DNA of 21,864 nucleotides from the NCBI GenBank assembly GCA_031396505.1, contig JANNKX010000220.1, forward strand, positions 1 to 21,864. The letters run 5' to 3'. The first letter of the stretch is position 1; each line of letters starts with the position of its first letter. The position numbers were made by a program, and so were the translations under genes. The notes beneath the pieces were generated by a model that saw only the letters and a list, made by a program, of their open reading frames with translations, was not told where the DNA came from and ran no database searches. Positions 15,067 through 21,864 of the stretch are shown here, in pieces. The stretch comes from JAAFHS01 sp031396505 (GTDB lineage: Bacteria > Pseudomonadota > Alphaproteobacteria > Rhodobacterales > Rhodobacteraceae).

Positions 15067-15091
15067 AAGCCGCGCTATCGCGCGGCTTTTT
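15067..15091 (+). terminator. Rho-independent terminator of carD
   Basis: Perfect nine-base stem with arms AAGCCGCGC (15067-15075) and GCGCGGCTT (15080-15088), loop TATC, followed by further Ts into 15091. It begins 23 bases after the carD stop. It ends at the first base of the convergent cobS stop codon, so it also insulates the two genes. Confidence 0.88.
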
Positions 15092-15840
15092 CATATCAGC
15101 GTGGCCAGCACCGTCAACGTTGCAACCTCGGCCAGTTGTTGGCTTGCCCCCAGCACATCCCCCGTTTGCCCGCCAATCCGCGCCTTGGCCACCAGGGCAA
15201 GCGCAAACGTCCCCGCCGCCACGATCGCGGTCATCATGAACGCTGTTGTCAGCCCTGCCATCACAGCTGCCACCGCAAACGCGATCGCAATCGCCGTTGC
15301 CGCCACCTGTTGTTCGGGCTGCCCGACCGATTGCGCGAGGCCCTTGCCGCGCGCATTCGGCAGGCCTGCCAGCAGCGCAACCATTGGTGCCCGTGACAAA
15401 GCCGCCACTGCCACCAGCCCCCACAATGACCCCGTCAGCACGACCTGCAGTGCCGACCAGCGCGCCAGCACCGTGACAATCAACGCCAGCGTGCCATAAC
15501 TGCCGATATGGCTGTCTTTCATGATCTCCAGCCGCCGCGCGGGTGTCCAGCCGCCAAAAAAACCGTCGACCGTATCGGCCAGCCCGTCCTCATGCAGTGC
15601 GCCAGTCAGAATCGCGTTTGTGCCAAGCACGACCGCTGCTGTCACCGTGACCGGAACCTGCATCCACAACAATACAGCGGCGATGGCCATGTTCAACCCG
15701 CCGATCACCACACCGACCAATGGCCAGGCCCAAGCCGAAGATGCCCCTTGCGGCGCATGGATCGCGGGCAGGGGCAGGCGGGTCAAAAGGCCCATGGCCG
15801 ACAAAAAACCATGCCAAAGCCCTGAAATGTCGCGTTGCAT
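15091..15840 (-). CDS. cobS: Adenosylcobinamide-GDP ribazoletransferase (cobalamin synthase) CobS
   Basis: Integral membrane enzyme of 249 residues that joins adenosylcobinamide-GDP with alpha-ribazole (phosphate) in the last steps of cobalamin synthesis. The diagnostic segment EDGLADTVDGFFGG followed by RLEIMKDSHIGSYG lies near residues 83-115. Several long hydrophobic stretches (residues 38-75 and 110-215) fit a polytopic membrane protein. The open frame starts nine codons earlier at MPAGKG, but that start has no ribosome site, while MQRDISG at 15840 has AAAGG upstream and family length. It is divergent from cobT, which makes its alpha-ribazole-phosphate co-substrate, and convergent with carD. 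Confidence 0.93.
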   Translation of the reverse strand: MQRDISGLWHGFLSAMGLLTRLPLPAIHAPQGASSAWAWPLVGVVIGGLNMAIAAVLLWMQVPVTVTAAVVLGTNAILTGALHEDGLADTVDGFFGGWTPARRLEIMKDSHIGSYGTLALIVTVLARWSALQVVLTGSLWGLVAVAALSRAPMVALLAGLPNARGKGLAQSVGQPEQQVAATAIAIAFAVAAVMAGLTTAFMMTAIVAAGTFALALVAKARIGGQTGDVLGASQQLAEVATLTVLATLI

Positions 15841-15919
15841 CAATGGAGTGCCTTTCCCGGCTGGCATTTCTGCATGTCATTGGGTAGCGAAGCGGGACGA
15901 GTTCCGCAATGAGGGTGTC

Positions 15920-16924
15920 ATGGCCGATATCACAACGCTTGCTGCCTTTCGTGCTTTGTTGCAGGGAATGCCTGCGGCCGATGCCGTGGCGCATCAAGCG
16001 GCATCCACCCGCAACGGGCAATTGACAAAACCGCCCGGCGCATTGGGCAGGCTCGAGGATCTGGCGATCTGGGTGGGCAGCTGGCAGGGCACGCCACAGC
16101 CGCGCGCGGACCGGGCACAGATCTGTATTTTTGCAGGGAATCATGGGGTTGCAGCCCTTGGTGTATCGGCGTTTCCGGCCGAAGTGACGGCACAGATGGT
16201 GGGTAACTTTGCGACCGGCGGGGCGGCAATCAATCAACTGGCGAAAACCTTTGGGGCCAAGCTGACGGTGCAGGCGTTGGACCTTGAAACGCCGACAGCC
16301 GACTTCACCCAAGGGCCGGCAATGACCGAGGATGAGGTCGTTTCATGCTTGAACGAAGGCTGGCAAGCCGTTGATCAAACAGCAAATATCCTTATCGTCG
16401 GTGAGATGGGCATCGGCAACACAACGGCTGCTGCGGCCATCGTCACCGCCCTTTATGGCGGGGATTGGGTGGGGCGGGGAACTGGTGTTGACGATACGGG
16501 ACTGGCCCGGAAGACAGCCGTCGTTGTGGCAGGGCTGGCCGCCAACCCCGGTGCAGCGGGCAATGGGCTAGAGGCGCTGCGTTGTCTGGGCGGACGAGAG
16601 ATTGCGGCGATGGCTGGTGCCATGGCGCGCGCGCGCCTGTTGCGTATCCCATTGATTCTGGACGGATTTATTGCGTGTGCGGCAGCGGCCTGCCTGATGG
16701 CCGAAAGCGCCACGGCACTGGATCATGCGGTCGCCGGGCATGTCAGTGCGGAAGGCGCGCATGGGAGATTACTGCAGAAACTGGGTAAAACACCGCTGTT
16801 GGACCTTGGTCTGCGGTTGGGCGAAGGGTCGGGAGCGGCGCTTGCCTTGGGGGTCGTCAAAGGGGCGGTGGCCTGTCTTTCCGGGATGGCAACCTTTGCC
16901 GAGGCAGGTGTCGCCGGCGGCTGA
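15920..16924 (+). CDS. cobT: Nicotinate-nucleotide--dimethylbenzimidazole phosphoribosyltransferase CobT
   Basis: Cytoplasmic enzyme of 334 residues that transfers phosphoribose from nicotinate mononucleotide to 5,6-dimethylbenzimidazole, giving alpha-ribazole phosphate for CobS. Family signatures are GNHGVAALGVSAFPAEVTAQM near residues 74-93, a GEMGIGNTTAAAA loop and the C-terminal LRLGEGSGAALAL, where Glu302 corresponds to the catalytic Glu317 of the Salmonella enzyme. The frame is open upstream across the cobS region, but MADITTLAAF at 15920 follows GAGGG and begins the family sequence. The divergent gap to cobS is 79 bases. No terminator is visible after its stop. Confidence 0.94.
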   Translation: MADITTLAAFRALLQGMPAADAVAHQAASTRNGQLTKPPGALGRLEDLAIWVGSWQGTPQPRADRAQICIFAGNHGVAALGVSAFPAEVTAQMVGNFATGGAAINQLAKTFGAKLTVQALDLETPTADFTQGPAMTEDEVVSCLNEGWQAVDQTANILIVGEMGIGNTTAAAAIVTALYGGDWVGRGTGVDDTGLARKTAVVVAGLAANPGAAGNGLEALRCLGGREIAAMAGAMARARLLRIPLILDGFIACAAAACLMAESATALDHAVAGHVSAEGAHGRLLQKLGKTPLLDLGLRLGEGSGAALALGVVKGAVACLSGMATFAEAGVAGG

Positions 16925-16939
16925 TGAGGCAAAAACGGC

Positions 16940-16983
16940 CATCTACATTGCATCTACATCGCATCTACATTGCGTCTATATCC
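16940..16983. repeat. Array of 11-bp direct repeats between cobT and ftsW
   Basis: Four contiguous units: CATCTACATTG (16940-16950), CATCTACATCG (16951-16961), CATCTACATTG (16962-16972) and the degenerate CGTCTATATCC (16973-16983). The period of 11 is close to one helical turn. The array starts 16 bases after the cobT stop and about 160 bases before ftsW. It has no spacers, so it is not CRISPR. It may be a phased binding array or a simple slippage product. Confidence 0.8.
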
Positions 16984-17146
16984 CATAGAGATGCAAAATG
17001 ACGAGGTTGGCGCGGCATGACGGGCCGGTCGCGCGCGCAAGATGCTTTCCTGCTAGTCACCCGACGCAATCTTCGCTACTCTACAAAGCATATCCCGGCG
17101 AAAGATCGGGGTCTGAGGCATAACAGGCGAAAACGGGCAGGTTTCC

Positions 17147-18316
17147 ATGACTGAAATGGTCTTTGGGTCCAGCCCCGCACGGGTGACCGAACCGGTCATT
17201 CCGCGGTGGTGGCGGACAATCGACAAATGGTCGATGATCAGCATCTTCATGCTGTTCGGTATCGGGCTGATGCTGGGCCTTGCGGCGTCCGTGCCGCTGG
17301 CCGAACGCAACGGGCTTGATCCCTATTACTATGTCGAACGACAGATGTTCTTTGGCGGCATGGCGATGGTTGCGATGATCGCGGTGTCGATGATGCCCCC
17401 TGATATGGTGCGGCGAATCGGCGTGATGGGCTTTGTCGGCGCGTTCATTGCTTTGGCGCTGTTGCCGTTTCTTGGCACGGATTTCGGCAAGGGTGCCATC
17501 CGCTGGTTCAGTTTCGGCTTTGCCAGCGTGCAGCCGTCAGAGTTTCTGAAGCCCGGTTTTGTCATCCTTGTCGCGTGGCTGATGGCGGCGGGGCAGGATG
17601 TGAACGGGCCGCCCGGCAAATCCCTGTCCTTCCTGGTGGCCGGGGTGATCGTGCTATTGCTCGCGTTGCAGCCGGATTTCGGGCAGGCGATGCTGATCCT
17701 GTTTGCCTGGGGCGTGATCTATTTCGTGGCCGGTGCGCCGATGACGTTGATCGCAATCGTGGTCGGCCTGACGGCGGCGGGCGGATTTTTCGCCTATGAG
17801 TTTTCGGAACATTTCGCGCGTCGGATTGACGGCTTTCTGTCACCGGATGTCGATCCGCGCACACAGCTTGGCTATGCTGTCAACGCCATTCAGGAGGGCG
17901 GCTTTTTTGGTGTGGGTGTGGGTGTGGGCGAGGGGCAGGTGAAATGGGCGCTGCCCGATGCGCATACCGATTTCATCATCGCGGTCGCGGCCGAGGAATA
18001 TGGCCTGATCCTGGTGCTGTGCATCATCGGCTTGTACGGCACGGTGGTGGTGCGGTCATTGATGCGGTTGTTGCGCGAACGTGATCCGTTCGTGCGGTTG
18101 GCGGGCACGGGCCTTGCCTGCATCTTTGGCGTGCAGGCGATGATCAACATGGGGGTGGCCGTGCGGTTGTTGCCTGCCAAAGGGATGACCCTGCCGTTTG
18201 TCAGTTATGGTGGGTCATCCGTCATTGCGGCGGGCATCACGGTTGGCGCGCTGCTGGCCATGACGCGGCTGCGTCCGCAGGGCGAAATGGGCGATATCCT
18301 GCGGCGGGGGCGGTGA
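17147..18316 (+). CDS. ftsW: Septal peptidoglycan glycosyltransferase FtsW
   Basis: Polytopic SEDS-family membrane protein of 389 residues that polymerises lipid II at the division septum together with its partner transpeptidase. Around ten hydrophobic segments are visible from residue 26 onwards. SEDS signatures include FSFGFASVQPSEFLKP, LQPDFGQA near residue 177, and the HTDF motif at 273-276 whose Asp275 corresponds to the putative catalytic aspartate of RodA/FtsW; the C-terminal LPFVSYGGSS loop is also present. A short cytoplasmic N-terminus (about 25 residues) precedes the first membrane segment. The start follows GCAGG. The stop overlaps the murG ATG by one base. Position at the head of murG-murC-murB supports FtsW over RodA. 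Confidence 0.95.
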   Translation: MTEMVFGSSPARVTEPVIPRWWRTIDKWSMISIFMLFGIGLMLGLAASVPLAERNGLDPYYYVERQMFFGGMAMVAMIAVSMMPPDMVRRIGVMGFVGAFIALALLPFLGTDFGKGAIRWFSFGFASVQPSEFLKPGFVILVAWLMAAGQDVNGPPGKSLSFLVAGVIVLLLALQPDFGQAMLILFAWGVIYFVAGAPMTLIAIVVGLTAAGGFFAYEFSEHFARRIDGFLSPDVDPRTQLGYAVNAIQEGGFFGVGVGVGEGQVKWALPDAHTDFIIAVAAEEYGLILVLCIIGLYGTVVVRSLMRLLRERDPFVRLAGTGLACIFGVQAMINMGVAVRLLPAKGMTLPFVSYGGSSVIAAGITVGALLAMTRLRPQGEMGDILRRGR

Positions 18317-19407
18317 TGGCGCGCCCTTTGCTGTTGATCGCGGCGGGTGGCACCGGCGGGCATATGTTTCCCGCGCAGGCGCTGGCCGAGGCGATGCTGG
18401 CAAGGGGTTGGCGGGTAAAGCTGTCGACCGATGCGCGCGGCGCGCGGTATACAGGCGGGTTTCCGAAGGCAGTTGAGATTGTGCAGGTCAGTTCGGCCAC
18501 ATTTGCGCGCGGCGGCATGGTGGCCAAGATCATTGCCCCTTTGCGCATTCTTGCAGGCATCATCGGGGCCGTGTGGCGGATGCGGGGCGAAAAGCCCGCC
18601 GTCATCGTGGGATTTGGCGGGTACCCGACGATTCCTGCGCTCGCAGCGGCGGTCATTTTGCGCAGGCCACGGATGATTCATGAACAGAACGGCGTGCTGG
18701 GGCGGGTGAATGCATTTTTTGCGCCGCGCGTTGATCACGTGGCTTGCGGCACATGGCCGACGACGCTGCCGCAGGGGGTGGCGGGGGTGCATGTCGGCAA
18801 CCCTGTGCGCGCCACGGTGATGGAGCGCGCGGCTGCGGGCTATATTCCGCCCGGCGACTATCCGATGAGCGTGCTGGTGATCGGCGGCAGTCAGGGCGCG
18901 CGTGTCCTGTCCGATGTGGTGCCTGCCGCGATTGCGGCACTGGACGCAAGATTGCGTGACCTGATCCGCGTGGCGCATCAGGCCCGCGATGAAGATCAGG
19001 TCCGCGTCATTGCCGCCTACGCCGCCGCCAGCATCCGCGCCGAGGTGGAGCCGTTTTTTGCGGACGTGCCGCGCCGCCTGTCAGAGGCGCAACTGGTGAT
19101 CTCGCGCGCGGGCGCATCGTCGATTGCCGATATCAGTGTGATCGGACGCCCGGCGATCCTGATCCCGTTTGCCGCAGCCACGGGCGATCATCAGACCGCC
19201 AACGCGCGCGGACTGGTCGATGCCGAAGCGGCGATCCTGATTCCGGAAAAGCAGCTTGACCCGCAGGCGTTGGCTGCGCAGATTACGTCGATTCTGACTC
19301 AACCACAGGCTGCAGAGCGGATGGCGCGCAACGCGCTGTCGCAGGGGCGGCCAGATGCAACAGACCGTCTTGTAGACCTGGTCGAAACTCTTGCGAGGAC
19401 GGCATGA
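18316..19407 (+). CDS. murG: MurG, UDP-GlcNAc transferase forming lipid II
   Basis: Peripheral inner-membrane glycosyltransferase of 363 residues that adds GlcNAc to lipid I. The N-terminal GGTGGH loop (residues 11-16), HEQNGVLGRVN near 120-130 and the GGSQGAR nucleotide-sugar loop of the C-terminal domain are all present, and length is normal. Two starts are possible: the GTG at 18313 or the ATG at 18316; the ATG is preferred because it overlaps the ftsW TGA (TGATG), a common coupling arrangement. Its own TGA overlaps the murC ATG (ATGA). Confidence 0.95.
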   Translation: MARPLLLIAAGGTGGHMFPAQALAEAMLARGWRVKLSTDARGARYTGGFPKAVEIVQVSSATFARGGMVAKIIAPLRILAGIIGAVWRMRGEKPAVIVGFGGYPTIPALAAAVILRRPRMIHEQNGVLGRVNAFFAPRVDHVACGTWPTTLPQGVAGVHVGNPVRATVMERAAAGYIPPGDYPMSVLVIGGSQGARVLSDVVPAAIAALDARLRDLIRVAHQARDEDQVRVIAAYAAASIRAEVEPFFADVPRRLSEAQLVISRAGASSIADISVIGRPAILIPFAAATGDHQTANARGLVDAEAAILIPEKQLDPQALAAQITSILTQPQAAERMARNALSQGRPDATDRLVDLVETLARTA

Positions 19408-20816
19408 ACGCAGCAACAAAGCTTCCGCTTGAACTGGGCCCGATCCATTTTGTGGGGATTGGCGGGATCGGCATGTCGGGCATTGCCGAGGTGTTGATGA
19501 CGCTTGGCTACCGCGTGCAGGGGTCGGATGCGAAGGCATCAAAAATCACTGACCGGCTGGTCAAACTGGGGGCTACGTTCTTTGAAGGGCAGCGCGCCGA
19601 AAACCTTGGCGCGGCGGCGGTGGTGGTGATTTCATCCGCAATCAAAAAGGGCAATCCCGAACTGGAAGAGGCGCGGCTGCGCAAGCTGCCCGTGGTGCGG
19701 CGGGCGGAAATGCTGGCTGAACTGATGCGGATGCGGTCGAACATCGCGATTGCGGGTACGCATGGCAAAACAACGACGACGACGATGGTGGCAACCCTGC
19801 TGGACAAGGGTGGGTTTGATCCGACGGTCATCAACGGCGGCGTGATCCACGCCTATGGGTCGAACGCGCGGGCGGGGGCTGGCGAATGGATGGTTGTCGA
19901 GGCGGACGAAAGCGACGGGTCGTTCAACCGCCTGCCCGCAACGATTGCGATTGTCACCAATATCGACCCCGAACATATGGAACACTGGGGCACCTTTGAT
20001 GCATTGCGCAAAGGGTTTCTGGATTTCGTGTCGAACATCCCGTTCTACGGCCTTGCGGTGTGCTGCACCGATCATCCGGAAGTGCAGGCCTTGGTGGGCC
20101 GCGTCACCGACCGCCGTGTGGTGACCTTTGGCTTTAACGCGCAGGCCGATGTGCGGGCGGTCAACCTGTCCTATGACAATGGTGTGGCGCATTTCGATGT
20201 GGCGCTGCAAAGCGAAGGGCCGGGCGTGATGATCGAGGGCATGACCTTGCCGATGCCGGGCGATCACAATGTCAGCAACGCGCTGTCGGCCATCGCCGTG
20301 GCGCGGCACCTTGGCATGAAACGCGATGAGATCCGCGCGGCACTGGCGTCTTTTGCAGGCGTCAACCGCCGCTTTACGAAGGTGGCCGAGGTGAACGGCG
20401 TCACCATCATCGACGATTACGGCCACCACCCGGTTGAAATCGCCGCCGTGCTGAAGGCCGCGCGGCAGGCCACGAAAGGCCGGATCATCGCCGTGCATCA
20501 GCCGCACCGCTATACCCGGCTTGCCAGCCTGTTTGACGACTTTTGCACCTGCTTTAACGAGGCCGATGTCGTGGCGATTGCGGACGTCTATGCCGCTGGC
20601 GAAGACCCGATCGAAGGGGCCAGCCGTGATGATCTGGTCGCAGGTCTGATTGCGCATGGTCATCGCCATGCGCGCGCTGTGCAGGATGAGGCCGACCTTG
20701 CCCGTCTCGTGCGCGAACAGGCCCGCCCCGGCGATATGGTGGTCTGTCTGGGGGCGGGTACGATTTCCAGTTGGGCCAATGCGCTGCCTGCCCGCCTGAT
20801 CGGGCGCGCGGCATGA
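19404..20816 (+). CDS. murC: UDP-N-acetylmuramate--L-alanine ligase MurC
   Basis: Cytoplasmic ATP-dependent ligase of 470 residues that adds the first amino acid, L-Ala, to UDP-MurNAc. The N-terminal Rossmann loop GIGGIGMSG is followed by the Mur-ligase P-loop GTHGKT at residues 118-123. EADESDGSF, NIDPEHMEHW, the GDHNVSNALSA segment and DDYGHHPVEI come in the family order. Starts in an ATGA overlap with murG and ends in an ATGA overlap with the next small gene, so translation is coupled through the run. Confidence 0.96.
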   Translation: MNAATKLPLELGPIHFVGIGGIGMSGIAEVLMTLGYRVQGSDAKASKITDRLVKLGATFFEGQRAENLGAAAVVVISSAIKKGNPELEEARLRKLPVVRRAEMLAELMRMRSNIAIAGTHGKTTTTTMVATLLDKGGFDPTVINGGVIHAYGSNARAGAGEWMVVEADESDGSFNRLPATIAIVTNIDPEHMEHWGTFDALRKGFLDFVSNIPFYGLAVCCTDHPEVQALVGRVTDRRVVTFGFNAQADVRAVNLSYDNGVAHFDVALQSEGPGVMIEGMTLPMPGDHNVSNALSAIAVARHLGMKRDEIRAALASFAGVNRRFTKVAEVNGVTIIDDYGHHPVEIAAVLKAARQATKGRIIAVHQPHRYTRLASLFDDFCTCFNEADVVAIADVYAAGEDPIEGASRDDLVAGLIAHGHRHARAVQDEADLARLVREQARPGDMVVCLGAGTISSWANALPARLIGRAA

Positions 20817-21079
20817 ACTGGATCGTGCTTTGTGCCTGTCTGTGGGTGCTGGCCGCAACGGCCACGGCACTGCTGCCGATGAAACTGCAAATGTTGCCGG
20901 GCCTTATGCTGTTGGCCCTGGCCCCCGTGTTGATTGGCGTGATTGGGTGGCATTACGGCTGGATCTGGGCCGTGTTCGGGGTGTTTGCCTTTGTGTCGAT
21001 GTTCCGCAACCCGCTGATCTATTTTGCCAAGAAAGCCATGGGCAAACCCGTGGAACTGCCCAAGGAGTTGCAGGAATGA
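20813..21079 (+). CDS. Small membrane protein, DUF2484 family (first copy)
   Basis: Protein of 88 residues with two to three hydrophobic segments: residues 3-22 (CLWVLAATATALLP), about 28-45, and about 48-65. The C-terminus is basic and cytoplasm-like (FAKKAMGKPVELPKELQE). I recognise this as the small DUF2484-type protein that Rhodobacteraceae carry between murC and murB. Its function is unknown; the position suggests an accessory role in envelope or division. Start overlaps the murC stop (ATGA) and its end overlaps the next gene the same way. It resembles the following gene along its length (see findings). Confidence 0.8.
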   Translation: MNWIVLCACLWVLAATATALLPMKLQMLPGLMLLALAPVLIGVIGWHYGWIWAVFGVFAFVSMFRNPLIYFAKKAMGKPVELPKELQE

Positions 21080-21318
21080 TCCCGTTGGCGCTGGCCTGTC
21101 TGTGGTTGATTGCCGCCAACGTGATGGCCATGTTTCCCAGCCGCGACAACCACTGGCGCAGCGCCTATGTGCTTATCGCCGTCGGCATCCCGCTGCTGGG
21201 TTGGGTGACCTATGACAACGGCCCGGTGATCGGGATGCTGATTCTGGCGGCGGGCGTATCGGTGCTGCGCTGGCCGGTGATCTATGTGTGGCGCTGGGTC
21301 CTGCGGCAGGTGGGATAG
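21076..21318 (+). CDS. Small membrane protein, second DUF2484-like copy
   Basis: Protein of 80 residues with an N-terminal hydrophobic helix (LALACLWLIAANVMAMFP), a short polar stretch with Asp-Asn-His, then two more hydrophobic segments and a Trp/Arg-rich end. It aligns with the preceding protein at CLW-x-x-AA, the Pro ending helix 1, and the RxPxIY element near the C-terminus. It starts in an ATGA overlap and ends 42 bases before murB. Function is unknown; family membership rests on the similarity to its neighbour. Confidence 0.75.
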   Translation: MIPLALACLWLIAANVMAMFPSRDNHWRSAYVLIAVGIPLLGWVTYDNGPVIGMLILAAGVSVLRWPVIYVWRWVLRQVG

Positions 21319-21360
21319 CCGGGTGCCCTTGCATGGCCACCAAAAACCCCGCAAAATCAC

Positions 21361-21864
21361 ATGATGACCCAGCCTCTTCCCCCCGTGCGCGGCATATTGA
21401 CCGCGAACCGCCCGCTGGCCGATCTGACATGGCTGCGTGTCGGCGGTCCTGCCGATTGGTTGTTTCAACCAGCAGATGAAGCCGATTTGCAGGCGTTTCT
21501 GGCGGGGCTTGATCCGGCCATCCCGGTCTTGCCCATGGGTGTCGGCAGCAACCTGATTGTGCGCGATGGTGGTATCCGTGCGGTGGTGATCCGGCTGGGG
21601 CGGGGGTTCAACGGGATTGATGTTGCGGGTGATACCGTGACGGCGGGGGCTGCGGCACTGGATGCGCATGTGGCACGCCGCGCCGCTGATGCCGGGCTGG
21701 ACCTGACGTTTCTGCGCACCATTCCGGGCAGCGTTGGTGGGGCCGTGCGCATGAACGCGGGGTGTTATGGTGCCTATGTCGCCGACCATCTTGTCGATGT
21801 GCGGATGGTCCTGCGGGATGGCACGGTGGCGACGGTGCCTGCCGCCGACCTGCATCTGCAATAC
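21361..21864 (+). CDS. murB: UDP-N-acetylenolpyruvoylglucosamine reductase MurB (partial, runs off the window)
   Basis: FAD-dependent enzyme that reduces UDP-GlcNAc-enolpyruvate to UDP-MurNAc, the substrate made for MurC. Only the first 168 codons (of roughly 300) are in the window, with no stop. The FAD-binding part is clear: LTWLRVGGPADWLF, then LPMGVGSNLIVRDGG, then the PGSVGGAVRMNAGCYG motif near residues 122-137. Two adjacent ATGs (21361 and 21364) could start it; neither has a clear ribosome site, and an in-frame TAG at 21316 limits extension. It is the only gene in the ftsW-murB run not joined to its predecessor by overlap. Confidence 0.93.
   Translation, partial: MMTQPLPPVRGILTANRPLADLTWLRVGGPADWLFQPADEADLQAFLAGLDPAIPVLPMGVGSNLIVRDGGIRAVVIRLGRGFNGIDVAGDTVTAGAAALDAHVARRAADAGLDLTFLRTIPGSVGGAVRMNAGCYGAYVADHLVDVRMVLRDGTVATVPAADLHLQY

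Noticed and set aside
15841..15919. Cobalamin riboswitch between cobS and cobT
   Set aside because: The gap is 79 bases, and no B12-box-like sequence was seen; only a small GCGGGA/TTCCGC stem (15892-15907) is present.
16940..16994. CRISPR array or MraZ operator boxes
   Set aside because: Units are contiguous with no spacers and too short for CRISPR, and they lack the TGGG core of MraZ boxes.
16984..17146. Promoter for ftsW
   Set aside because: No pair of hexamers with acceptable spacing was convincing; the ftsW promoter may be here but cannot be placed by eye.
17909..17930. GTGTGG short repeat inside ftsW
   Set aside because: It encodes the normal GVGVGxG loop of the SEDS protein and is too short to be a separate feature.
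19632..20870. Minus-strand 412-codon frame antisense to murC
   Set aside because: Shadow of a certain MurC gene; no recognisable domain.

Overview
The window looks like chromosomal DNA of a marine-type Rhodobacteraceae (Rhodobacterales, Alphaproteobacteria). Three things point there: high G+C with strongly GC-biased third codon positions; the gene orders Suv3-like helicase / S4 protein / fdxA / carD and ftsW-murG-murC-DUF2484-murB; and a GC-rich intergenic palindromic element of a kind I associate with that family. Genus cannot be decided from the sequence. No tRNA, rRNA, insertion sequence, prophage or CRISPR array was seen.

Layout: (1) 50-4665, minus strand: ligase-associated exonuclease, then ATP-dependent DNA ligase, then an M3-family oligoendopeptidase F. 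A dispersed-repeat-like element lies between exonuclease and ligase, and a hairpin sits at the ligase stop. (2) 4822-8739, plus strand: four tightly packed genes encoding a circularly permuted ATP-grasp enzyme, an alpha-E protein, a transglutaminase-like cysteine peptidase and the proteasome homologue Anbu. This is a conserved neighbourhood whose physiological role is unsettled, and it is the most interesting system here. (3) 8736-9956, minus strand: a small SCP2 sterol-carrier-like protein followed by a lysophospholipase-like alpha/beta hydrolase, convergent on Anbu with a shared TTAA at the two stops. (4) 10018-15044, plus strand: an exported TPR protein (possibly leaderless), a Suv3-like helicase with a repetitive charged tail, an S4 RNA-binding protein with a TTG start, 7Fe ferredoxin FdxA, and CarD. 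A 309-bp gap before carD holds a good sigma70-like promoter and a long leader, and carD ends in a strong intrinsic terminator. (5) 15091-16924: divergent cobS and cobT of the late cobalamin pathway. (6) 17147-21864, plus strand: division and cell-wall genes ftsW, murG, murC, two small tandem membrane proteins (DUF2484 type) and a murB that runs off the end. An array of 11-bp direct repeats precedes ftsW.

Working together: ftsW/murG/murC/murB form a translationally coupled dcw-type run (TGATG and ATGA overlaps) that makes and exports lipid II at the septum. The ligase and exonuclease are two parts of a known four-component DNA-damage module; its helicase and phosphoesterase partners are not in this window. 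The ATP-grasp/alpha-E/transglutaminase/Anbu set suggests a peptide-ligation and peptide-cleavage pathway.
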